DNA from: Lysobacter sp. yr284
GTDB lineage: Bacteria; Pseudomonadota; Gammaproteobacteria; Xanthomonadales; Xanthomonadaceae
NCBI RefSeq assembly: GCF_900107375.1
Contig: NZ_FNPT01000025.1
Location: forward strand, 1 to 64,000
Direction: 5' to 3'
Length of the DNA stretch: 64,000 nt
Shown here: one piece after another, positions 18,401 to 24,525 of the stretch
How positions within the stretch are numbered: the first letter of the stretch is position 1
Layout of the letters: every line of letters starts with the position of its first letter
Position numbers and translations under genes: made by a program
The notes under the pieces: model-generated
The model's input: only the letters and a program-made list of their open reading frames with translations
What the model was told of the DNA's origin: nothing
Databases searched by the model: none

Positions 18401-18785
18401 CCGCGGCGTGACCTACCAGGTCGTGCAGCGGCGCAAGGGCGTCTCGCAGCCCGATCCGGCCACCCCGGCGGTCGAGGTCGACGTGCCCGAGCTGCTGGTC
18501 CACGACAGTTTCGAGGACGCGCTGCAGCTGGAATTCATTCCGGTGTTCGACCCGGCCGCGGTCAAGCGCGTCTACATCGACGTGAAGTACGAGGACGGCG
18601 CCTACAAGCGCAACGAGCGCATCGAAATGGCCGGCTCGCAGGCCGACCCGATCAAGCTGCGCATTGCGTTGAACAACAAGGACAAGCGCAAGTACCGCCG
18701 GCGCTTCACCTTCGTCGGCATGCAGGGCCAGTTCGACCAGCGCGCCTGGGTCGAGGACAGCGAAGAACTGGTCGCGGTGCAATAA
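15420..18785 (+). CDS. Paralogue-array protein F (module, Gly/Ser linker, OmpA-like domain, Asn-Pro tract, repeats)
   Basis: A 1121-residue mosaic protein. The module has FWYLPGPVDLA near residue 26 and AAFSLSLSAEGATILEQAL near 151, then a helical connector to about 280. A Gly/Ser-only linker spans about 283-400 and continues as Gly/Thr/Ala to about 455. An OmpA/MotB-like domain spans about 539-697 (FGLFFDFDKP, then NRRLSQRRLDVAL near 638 and DNRVVHVSG near 689). An Asn-Pro dipeptide tract runs from about 719 to 758. Three beta repeats follow near 844 (SVQLALDYGDK), 950 and 1046 (RVYIDVKYEDG). There is no signal peptide, which is odd for an OmpA-like domain. Extended linkers suggest a flexible, multi-part structural protein. 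Confidence 0.77.
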   Translation: MLSLEKPITIDGITVFRDHADKSQFWYLPGPVDLAKRQADGRKEFNFLKYRVADASAADKGGGFVTFVTTLQLPSSMESKIVGRLNAEPGAVPPVRLTCATFEEGTVQCIALNVQGGGGTSAQPAAPGTFNAVEHILGATVPSMDAANRAAFSLSLSAEGATILEQALSDGMTPIGVVYDFKYLAMRPALRVTITADFERIYNHFSASLEGQYAWFKAGIDAAFESLVQNGVIDIQVEAFTDAEDKRDQEKWALDFFKNDLLSKWFEPTLVPGKLATEAANAGGGQSGGSGSGQGGGTGGSGGSSGGSSGGSSGGSSGGSSGGSSGGSSGGSSGGSSGGSSGGSSGGSSGGSSGGSSSGSSGGSSGGSSGGSSGGSSGGSSGGSSGGSSGGSSGGSGSGSSGGSSGSSGGGFAGGTSGASGGAGSSGGTGAGGATGGTGGSTGGTGGTTGGTTPPAPQIQPAALSVDSTEPSPLPAGLGVTHTPAASGLAETITVTGAGAVVKVDDQVVAADAQGRVSVTVNPDSAKRIDVEWPASARDQTFGLFFDFDKPAESGWKTNPPSPQFRAYVDNTTTDPRYRDASGTLRIEGDGDWSGSERGADRLMAWIRSLPTPRNLNFQAYASHEHVSGASESQREQYNRRLSQRRLDVALAVAKRAGVPITVTTQAANGDVVPAARPGSHTPMGGDPDNRVVHVSGRAAGTTPNRWHGRLRRPASVTPPNPNPNPNPNPNPNPNPNPNPNPNPNPNPHPNPNPNPTPTVPTPPTAVSLSLKLKFVHQEERKKLTLRYNRAEAVRRTYAPQGFFGLMLGDLSDKSKYFKEIDLDDPFFRQFAVEASLPIAFEPIDLKSVQLALDYGDKSKPRDHKHADFVFGPGDTAAKRFEVFMNQTRDIGYEASYQYHFDPQSDWAADRTSYTVPAERTEDRTLFVNPYEHVEFRQITATAGDVDWDVVEAIDVKLQARGYASPEPKTTLTLTASSGPKTWRLRGARPAPANRGVTYQVVQRRKGVSQPDPATPAVEVDVPELLVHDSFEDALQLEFIPVFDPAAVKRVYIDVKYEDGAYKRNERIEMAGSQADPIKLRIALNNKDKRKYRRRFTFVGMQGQFDQRAWVEDSEELVAVQ
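16290..16660 (+). repeat. In-frame tandem 36-bp repeats coding Gly-Gly-Ser-Ser
   Basis: About ten near-identical 36-base units, each read as three GGSS tetrapeptides, lie inside gene F. Single-base variants (gga/ggg, ttc/tcg) are scattered between units, and all differences keep the frame. This is a coding minisatellite, likely to vary in copy number between strains. Confidence 0.9.
17577..17695 (+). repeat. In-frame tandem repeats coding Asn-Pro
   Basis: A run of AATCCG/AACCCC/AATCCC hexamers inside gene F codes for about 18 consecutive Asn-Pro dipeptides, with one His and two Thr replacing Asn near the end. It forms an extended rigid linker between the OmpA-like domain and the C-terminal repeats. 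Confidence 0.9.
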
Positions 18786-18798
18786 GGGGAGGAACGGC

Positions 18799-19767
18799 AT
18801 GGACGCAGGCAACGCCAGGGACGGCTTCGACACAGGGAGAGCGAGCGTGAGCGACGCGATGCCGCGGTGCGCCGGCGGCGACGGATTGGCCGCGCCGGTC
18901 GCGGCGACGCTGCAGCGGCTGCGCGCGGTGCTGCCGCAGCAGGCCGACGCGGCGCAGGCGCGGCTGGCGCGCGCGCTGGCGCCGCTGGCGGCCTCGCGCT
19001 GGCCGGAAGTGGCGTGGAGCTTCAGTTCGCTGACCAACACCGGCCTGCCGGTGGAGTTCGCCTGGACTTCGCGCGAAGCGGCGGTGCGCTGGACCGCCGA
19101 GGTCGCCGAGCCCGAAGCCGACGACGCGACCCGGCTGCAACGCGCCGCGCAGGCGCTGGACTGGAGCGGCGACCTGCGGCCGTGGCTCGATCACCAGCGC
19201 GGCGCGCGGCTGAAGTTCGGCGCCTGGGCCTCGGCCCGGCACGGCGAGGATTTCGCCGCCAAGCTCTACGCCGACCTGCCCGAAGGCCGGCTGCCGCCGC
19301 AGTGGCGCGGCCGCCATCGCCTGTTCGATTCGGCCTTGCTGTTCTGGCGCATGTGCGGGATCAACCCCGACGGCAGCGTCGAATGCTACGCGCGCGCCGA
19401 CGAACTCGACCTGGCCGCGCTGCGCGCGCTCGCCCGCGTCGCGCTCGGCGACGAGGCTGCGTTGCTGCAGCGCCTGCAGCGGGTGCTGCCGGCCGACGAT
19501 CTGCCGCGGCCGTCGGGGATCAGCCTGGCGCTGTCGGCGCAGGGCGAGGTGCGCGCGCTGACCTGGTTCACCTTCGCCAAGGCGCTCTTCCGCGACGACG
19601 CCCAGGTCGAAGCCTGCCTGCGCGCGCAGGGCGAGGGCGCGTCGGCGCAGGTCTACGCCGCGCTCGCCGCCGGCCCGGCCGACGGCCGCTGGCGCCACGG
19701 CATGATCGGCGTCGGCGCCGACATCGCCGGCAACGCCTGGGTGCAATGCGGCGTGCGGCCGACATGA
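18799..19767 (+). CDS. Array-associated protein G, unknown (possibly ABBA-prenyltransferase-like)
   Basis: A 322-residue protein with GGGGAGGA before the ATG at 18799. I do not recognise it with certainty. Alternating strand/helix segments such as LTNTGLPVEFAWTS near residue 75, AAKLYADLP near 154, GISLALSAQGEVRALTW near 240 and a final GADIAGNAWVQCGV recall the alpha-beta-beta-alpha layout of aromatic prenyltransferases. This is a weak resemblance only. It overlaps gene H by ATGA at 19764-19767, so G and H are translationally coupled. It shares no visible module with A-F. Confidence 0.65.
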   Translation: MDAGNARDGFDTGRASVSDAMPRCAGGDGLAAPVAATLQRLRAVLPQQADAAQARLARALAPLAASRWPEVAWSFSSLTNTGLPVEFAWTSREAAVRWTAEVAEPEADDATRLQRAAQALDWSGDLRPWLDHQRGARLKFGAWASARHGEDFAAKLYADLPEGRLPPQWRGRHRLFDSALLFWRMCGINPDGSVECYARADELDLAALRALARVALGDEAALLQRLQRVLPADDLPRPSGISLALSAQGEVRALTWFTFAKALFRDDAQVEACLRAQGEGASAQVYAALAAGPADGRWRHGMIGVGADIAGNAWVQCGVRPT

Positions 19768-20678
19768 TCGACGCGACCCGCGCCGCGTGGCCCGGCCCGA
19801 CGCGCAGCGCGCCCGCGCGCGTCGCCGCGCCGGCTTACTTCATCGCCAGCGACGTCGTCCTCGACGGCCAGCGCCTGCGCGACCGCAACGGCTTCGTCAC
19901 TGCGCTGGGCGTGCGCGCGCTGCGCCGCGCCGGCTTGCCGGTGCCGGCGGCGATGCTCGACGCGCTGGCGCAATGCCGCTCGGCGCGCGGCGGTTTCCGC
20001 TTCTGGCCCGAACGCGCGCATCCCGATTGGGCGCCGCGCCTGCCCGACGACGCCGACGACACCGCGATCATGCTGCTGGAACTGCTGCACGCCGGCCGGA
20101 TCGAACGTAGCGACGCCCACCGCACCGCCTGCCTGGCCATCGCCCGCCGCCGCATCGCCCACCTGCCGCTGCTGCGCCCGCCGTGGCTGCGCACCGGCGT
20201 GTTCGCCACCTGGGCCCGCGACGGCATCCGCCGCGACCTCGTCGACTGCACCGCGACCGCCAACGTGCTGGCCGTGTTCGCGCACTTGCGGCTCGCCCAT
20301 CTGCCCGGCGTGCGCGAGGCCGCCGACATGCTCGCCGCGGCGCTGCGCTGGGCCGGCGACGACGCCTTGCGCGCGGCCAGCCTGTCGCCGTTCTATCCCG
20401 ACCCGGTCGAATTCGTCCTCGCCCTGGAACATGCCGCCGAATGCGGCGCGCCTGCGGCGGGCGAGCTGCATCGTCTCGCCGCGGCGACCGCGTGGGGCAG
20501 CGACGCGCCGGCGCGCAGCGAGCGGCCCGATCATGCGGTCTGCGGCAGCCCCTACGGCATGGCGGCCTGGCGCTCGCCCGAGCTGGCGCGCCTGCGCGCG
20601 TGGGCGCGGCGCAGCGGCGCCCTGCGCCACCGCGACCTGCAGGCCGAGTTCGACGAGCAGATCACCGCGATGGCGTGA
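19764..20678 (+). CDS. Array-associated protein H, terpene-cyclase-like alpha/alpha barrel with DxDD motif
   Basis: A 304-residue, wholly helical protein. Residues 95-101 read DDADDTA, which contains the DxDD(T)A motif that acts as general acid in class II terpene cyclases and squalene-hopene cyclases. A GGFRFWP segment about 20 residues upstream is typical of the prenyltransferase/squalene-oxidase repeat fold. Squalene-hopene cyclases have over 600 residues, so this would be a single half-barrel and may not be a classical cyclase. It is coupled to G by ATGA. The substrate is unknown. Confidence 0.65.
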   Translation: MIDATRAAWPGPTRSAPARVAAPAYFIASDVVLDGQRLRDRNGFVTALGVRALRRAGLPVPAAMLDALAQCRSARGGFRFWPERAHPDWAPRLPDDADDTAIMLLELLHAGRIERSDAHRTACLAIARRRIAHLPLLRPPWLRTGVFATWARDGIRRDLVDCTATANVLAVFAHLRLAHLPGVREAADMLAAALRWAGDDALRAASLSPFYPDPVEFVLALEHAAECGAPAAGELHRLAAATAWGSDAPARSERPDHAVCGSPYGMAAWRSPELARLRAWARRSGALRHRDLQAEFDEQITAMA

Positions 20679-20728
20679 GCGGCGGCGATCTTCTCGCCAT
20701 GGCGACCGTGCGCAGCGACCGGCCACAC

Positions 20729-20814
20729 CGCGGTCGCGGCTCGCGCCGCTCCTACAGCCAGCCTTCGAAGCCGCGACGTGCCCCTTGTAGGAGCGGCGCA
20801 AGCCGCGATCGCGA
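20729..20814. repeat. REP-like inverted doublet 1
   Basis: CGCGGTCGCGGCTCGCGCCG...CTACAG (20729-20757) faces TGTAGGAGCGGCGCAAGCCG...GCGA (20786-20814). This is the first of five such doublets of repeat family 1 in the window. Confidence 0.85.
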
Positions 20815-20910
20815 CACCTCGACCACGACGAACCTCCCACCGCCGCCGCGCCCGCTCCGACCTCGCCGCGCACCTTCCCCCCGACAGGCCGCCGCGCCGC
20901 GCGACACCGC

Positions 20911-20944
20911 AAAAAACGAAGCCCGGCCTGAGCCGGGCTTCGTT
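20911..20944 (-). terminator. Rho-independent terminator of btuB
   Basis: Perfect 13-bp arms (20915-20927 and 20932-20944) enclose a four-base loop. On the minus strand the stem is followed by a run of Ts (the A-run at 20911-20916). It may also act weakly on plus-strand transcripts from gene H. Confidence 0.85.
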
Positions 20945-20984
20945 CTCATCGATCAGGACCGCACCGGCCCCGCGACGCCCTCGA

Positions 20985-22835
20985 TCAGGGCTTGGGCGCG
21001 TAGCGCAGGGTCACGAACCACTCGCGGCCCGGCTGGTTGTAGTACGACACGGTCTCGTACTCGCGGTCGAACACATTGGCCACGCGCGCCTGCAGGCTCA
21101 GCGCATCGTTGAACGCGTACTCCGCGCGCAGGTCGAAGGTGCCGTAGCCGCCCAGGCGGCCGCTGTTGGCGACGTCGTCGTAGCGCGAGCCGTAGCCGAC
21201 CGCGGTGGCGCCGACGCGGAACTTGCCGAAGGCGCGGTCCAGGTCGATGCGCGCGCTGTGCTTGGCGCGGCGCGGCAGGTCGTTGCCGCGGTAGAAGCCG
21301 ACCCGGTTCTCGGTGTCCAGCCAGCTCGCGCTCGCCGCCAGGGTCCACTCGGCGAAGGTGGTGTCGACGCCGATCTCGGCGCCGCGCATGCGCGCGCGTT
21401 CGATGTTGTTGGGCAGGTTGATCGCCGAGTCGAAGGTGATCAGCTCGTCCACGCGGGTGTCGAAGCCGTCGATGCGGGCGTTGAAGTTCTCGCCGCGGTA
21501 GGCCAGGCCCAGTTCCCAGGTCTTGGATTCTTCCGGCTTGAGGTTGTGGTTGCCGAAGAACGGGTAGTACAGCTCGTTGAAGGTCGGCGCCTTGAACGCG
21601 GTGCCGTAGCCGACGGTGACGCGCCAGTTGTCGGCGAAGTTCAGGCCCCACGCGGCGCCGCCGGTGGTGTGGCCGCCGAACTGCTCGTTGTCGTCGCGGC
21701 GCACGCTGGCTTCGAACGACTGGTTGCCGAACCGGCCCTGGTACTGGACGAAACCGGCCTTGTTGTCGCGCGAACGCTCGTCGTAGGTGGTGTCACTGCG
21801 CACTTCGTCGCGCAGCCAATCGAAGCCGGCGCTCAGCAGGTGGCCTTCGGCCAGGGTGAAGTCGGCCTGCAGGGTGGCGCTGTCGCGGTTGGTGCTGAAG
21901 TACCCCATCGGCACCGCGCCGAGGAAGTTGTCGGAGCTGTCGACGTTGCGCCCGCCGGTCAGCTGCACGTGCACGCGCTCGCTCGGACGCCAGTCGAGCT
22001 TGCCGCCGATCACCTGCTGCACGGTCTGGGAGTAATTGACGAAGCTGCCGTCGTAATCGTTGCGGCCTTCGGCGCGCAGCGCCTGGCCTTCGACGCTCCA
22101 CTGGTCGTTGATCTCGACGCCGCCGCGCAGCGACAGCGCGTGGCTCTCGTAACCGTCGCGGTCGGGCTCGTCGGTGAAGCAGCCGGCGAACACCGGGAAG
22201 CCGGCGCCGCGGCAGGCGTTGATGCCCTGGGTTTTGCGGAAGCTGTAGTCGGCGCCGAACCAGCCGCGGCCGCTGCGGCCGCCGAAGCCGGTGCCGAACT
22301 CGACCGTGCCGTTGCTGCCGCCGCCGGCGTGCACGCGCGGGGCGAAGCCCTGGCGCTCGCGGCGGGTGAACACCTGGATCACGCCGCCGATGGCGTCGGC
22401 GCCGTACAGGCTCGAACGCGGTCCGCGCACGATCTCGACGCGGTCGATCAGTTCCAGCGGCAGGTCCTGCAGCGAGGCCAGGCCCGAGGTCGGCGAGCCG
22501 ATGCGGATGCCGTCGACCAGCACCAGCACGTGGTCGGATTCGCTGCCGCGCAGGAACAGCGTGGTCAGCTTGCCGGCGCCGCCCTGGTTGGAAATGGTGA
22601 TGCCGGCGCGGCCGCGCAGCAGGTCGTTGAGGTCGCGCGCCTGGCTGCGTTCGATGTCGGCGCGGTCGAGCACCTCGACCGGGGTCAGCAGGTCGTTGAC
22701 GCTGACCGCGGTGCGGTTGGCGGTGACCACGACCTGGTCGAGATCGGTGGCCTCGCCGGCGGGCGCGGCGACGGCGGCGGCCGGCAGCGCGAGCGCTCCG
22801 GCGATGGCGAGGGACAGCAGCTTGAAACGACGCAT
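20985..22835 (-). CDS. btuB: TonB-dependent vitamin B12 receptor
   Basis: A 616-residue outer-membrane receptor. A signal peptide (MRRFKLLSLAIAGALALPAAA) is followed by the TonB box region DLDQVVVTANRT. The plug domain has GITISNQGGAGKLTTLFLRG and RVEIVRGPRSSLYGADAIGG. The barrel ends in ANVFDREYETVSYY and a C-terminal strand WFVTLRYAPKP. Length and motifs fit BtuB, and a cobalamin riboswitch lies directly upstream, which makes cobalamin the likely ligand. It is a single gene with its own terminator, and no other cobalamin gene is in the window. Confidence 0.92.
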   Translation of the reverse strand: MRRFKLLSLAIAGALALPAAAVAAPAGEATDLDQVVVTANRTAVSVNDLLTPVEVLDRADIERSQARDLNDLLRGRAGITISNQGGAGKLTTLFLRGSESDHVLVLVDGIRIGSPTSGLASLQDLPLELIDRVEIVRGPRSSLYGADAIGGVIQVFTRRERQGFAPRVHAGGGSNGTVEFGTGFGGRSGRGWFGADYSFRKTQGINACRGAGFPVFAGCFTDEPDRDGYESHALSLRGGVEINDQWSVEGQALRAEGRNDYDGSFVNYSQTVQQVIGGKLDWRPSERVHVQLTGGRNVDSSDNFLGAVPMGYFSTNRDSATLQADFTLAEGHLLSAGFDWLRDEVRSDTTYDERSRDNKAGFVQYQGRFGNQSFEASVRRDDNEQFGGHTTGGAAWGLNFADNWRVTVGYGTAFKAPTFNELYYPFFGNHNLKPEESKTWELGLAYRGENFNARIDGFDTRVDELITFDSAINLPNNIERARMRGAEIGVDTTFAEWTLAASASWLDTENRVGFYRGNDLPRRAKHSARIDLDRAFGKFRVGATAVGYGSRYDDVANSGRLGGYGTFDLRAEYAFNDALSLQARVANVFDREYETVSYYNQPGREWFVTLRYAPKP

Positions 22836-23411
22836 GGGGCACTCCTGCGCGCGCGATCCTGCGCGCGCCACGTACGGCGAAGGGCGGCAGCGGGGGAGGG
22901 CGAACGCAGGCGAGCCGGCGCGAAGGCGCGGCGACCGCCGCGATGCCCTCCGCATCGCAACCTGTGGGGGCTTCGGGGCCGGTCTCCGGACTTGCGGGCC
23001 GAACCGGCGGACCGGTCCTGGCGCGGCGCCTTCCCATGCCGGTGGCGCGAGGCCGGTGGCACAGTGGCGTTTGCCGCGCTGTGGCGCGCTTACCGTTGCG
23101 GGGGCAGTGCCGGACTGGCCGCGGCGGGATCCTCGATCCGCGCCTTCAGGCGTCACCGGCTTCCCGTTTCAACCCGGCGGCCTGGCCGCGGGGTCACCTC
23201 GAAGCGGGGCGCAGTGTACGCGAAGTGGGCAGCGGCTGCCTGAGGGCGCGGCGGCGCGCGCCCGGCGGGCGCAAGCCCCGACTGGCGGCGCGGTCAGCCA
23301 ACGTGTTTCGAAGCGACGAACCCAACGCTCTCGATCCCGCCCGGCGCCCTCCCTGCTCCCGCTGGCGGGAGAAGGGAGCCCGAAGGGCCGGATGAGGCCC
23401 GACGCGGCCGC
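22836..23411. other. btuB leader and upstream gap
   Basis: The 576 bases between btuB and the TfoX-type gene are mostly the btuB 5' leader with its riboswitch (22975-23185). The part from 23186 to 23411 holds no recognised element, and the btuB promoter should lie there. Confidence 0.6.
22975..23185 (-). promoter_or_regulatory. Cobalamin riboswitch upstream of btuB
   Basis: Read on the minus strand, the conserved blocks appear in order: CGGGAAGCCGGTG (23166-23154), CCCCCGCAAC (23104-23095), GCCACTG (23068-23062), GGGAAGG (23035-23029) and AGTCCGGAGACC (22992-22981). These are the signature segments of the AdoCbl/B12-box riboswitch. It would repress btuB when cobalamin is plentiful. Its end lies about 140 bases before the btuB start, leaving room for an expression platform. 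Confidence 0.93.
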
Positions 23412-23882
23412 TCAATCCCGCCCGTCGTTGCCTTCGTTGCCGTCGCGATCCTCGTGGCGATCCTCATCGACCCCACCCTCGCGGCCGTCGTCGTCGCGGT
23501 TGAAGTCTTCGCCGTGCGGCTCCTCGTGCACCCCGCCGAAGCCGCCGCCGCTGTCGTCGCGGCGCTCCTCGTTATGCACCGTAGTCCGCACCGGCCCAGC
23601 CGCCGGCTTGTTGCGCGGCGCCGGCAACAGCGCGGTCGCGGCCTCGGCGGCCAGGATCAGCTCCTGCCGGCGCTCGTCGGGAATCTCCTGCCAATGGCAG
23701 TCCAGCAGCGCGCCCTCGATCGCGTAGAGCAGGTTCAAGGTCGGCTTGAAGCCGGCGCGCTTGACCCGCATGAACGCCTCGACCGTGCCGATCGCGGCGA
23801 CGTCCTCGTGCGTGCGCAGCCCCACCTGGCGCAGCCACGCCGCGCTCTTGGGGCCGATGTTGCGCATCTTGGTTCCGCTCAT
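23412..23882 (-). CDS. TfoX C-terminal-domain protein with acidic tail
   Basis: A 156-residue protein. MRNIGPKSAAWLRQVGLRT and the following helices to about residue 80 form the TfoX C-terminal (helix-hairpin-helix-like) domain, whose exact role is unclear. After RNKPAAGPVRTTVHNEE comes an unusual tail of about 50 residues rich in Asp, Glu, Gly, Arg and His. The ATG overlaps the stop of the upstream fRMsr gene (TCAT at 23879-23882 is ATGA on the minus strand), so translation is coupled. The frame is open far upstream, but only this start matches the family. Confidence 0.85.
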   Translation of the reverse strand: MSGTKMRNIGPKSAAWLRQVGLRTHEDVAAIGTVEAFMRVKRAGFKPTLNLLYAIEGALLDCHWQEIPDERRQELILAAEAATALLPAPRNKPAAGPVRTTVHNEERRDDSGGGFGGVHEEPHGEDFNRDDDGREGGVDEDRHEDRDGNEGNDGRD

Positions 23883-24361
23883 GCCAATGACTCCACATAC
23901 ACCTGGGCCAAGGCTTCCAGGCCGGCTTGGTCGTCGGCGTCGAAACGGTCCGGGACCGGGCTGTCGATGTCGAACACGCCGATCAGTTCCGCGCCGCGGG
24001 TCAGCGGCACCACCACTTCCGAACGCGAGGCCGCGTCGCAGGCGATGTGGCCGGGGAACGCGTGCACGTCGGCCACGCGCTGGGTGAGGCGGCTGGACGC
24101 GGCCGCGCCGCACACGCCCTTGTCGAGCGGAATGCGCACGCAGGCCGGCAGCCCCTGGAACGGGCCGACCACCAGTTCGGTGCCGTCGAAGAAATAGAAT
24201 CCGACCCAATTGAGCTGCGGCAGGGCCTGGTTGACCAGCGCCGACAGGTTGGCGGCGTTGGCGATGCGATCGCGCTCGCCGTCGAGCAGCGCGCGCGCCT
24301 GCTCGACCAATTGGGCGTATTGCTCGGACTTTTGGCCCGAAAGTGTGGAGGCGGTAAACAT
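23879..24361 (-). CDS. msrC: Free methionine-(R)-sulfoxide reductase, GAF domain
   Basis: A 160-residue single-GAF-domain enzyme that reduces free L-methionine-(R)-sulfoxide in the cytoplasm. NWVGFYFFDG, ACVRIPLDKGVCG, DVHAFPGHIACDAAS and IGVFDIDSP are the family motifs. All three expected cysteines (ACVRIP, GVCG, IACDA) are present, so the enzyme should be active. It is the first gene of a two-gene unit with the TfoX-type protein and is divergent from bioD. Confidence 0.93.
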   Translation of the reverse strand: MFTASTLSGQKSEQYAQLVEQARALLDGERDRIANAANLSALVNQALPQLNWVGFYFFDGTELVVGPFQGLPACVRIPLDKGVCGAAASSRLTQRVADVHAFPGHIACDAASRSEVVVPLTRGAELIGVFDIDSPVPDRFDADDQAGLEALAQVYVESLA

Positions 24362-24525
24362 CTTCGGAGTGTAACAGCGGCGTCCGCTGCGACTACCATG
24401 GCCGCCGGGCGGCGCCGGGAAAGCGCGAGATCAGTCACAGGCGCCGCCGATCCTTCCGACAAGCGCGCCGCCGGCCGTGCGGGCCCGTCCGCGCGCCGCG
24501 GCGGCCCCAGCCGCGAGACTCCCGC

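Larger units (their letters stand above)
20679..20984. other. Convergent gap with REP doublet and terminator
   Basis: The 306 bases between the convergent genes H and btuB hold an inverted REP-like doublet (20729-20814) and a terminator (20911-20944). No gene was seen. Confidence 0.7.

Noticed and set aside
15111-19040. A 1309-codon minus-strand frame opposite gene F
   Set aside because: It is the complement of F's Gly/Ser and Asn-Pro repeats, giving low-complexity sequence. The plus-strand product has clear domains, a module shared with neighbours and a normal start.
1960-20678. Type VI secretion effector locus, or extracellular contractile injection system
   Set aside because: DUF2235 and an OmpA-like domain are suggestive, but there is no VgrG, Hcp, Tss, sheath, tube, baseplate or Rhs gene in the window. 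The neutral description is kept.
1960-20678. Genomic island with mobility genes
   Set aside because: The gene content looks accessory, but no integrase, transposase, tRNA attachment site or direct repeat border was found around it.
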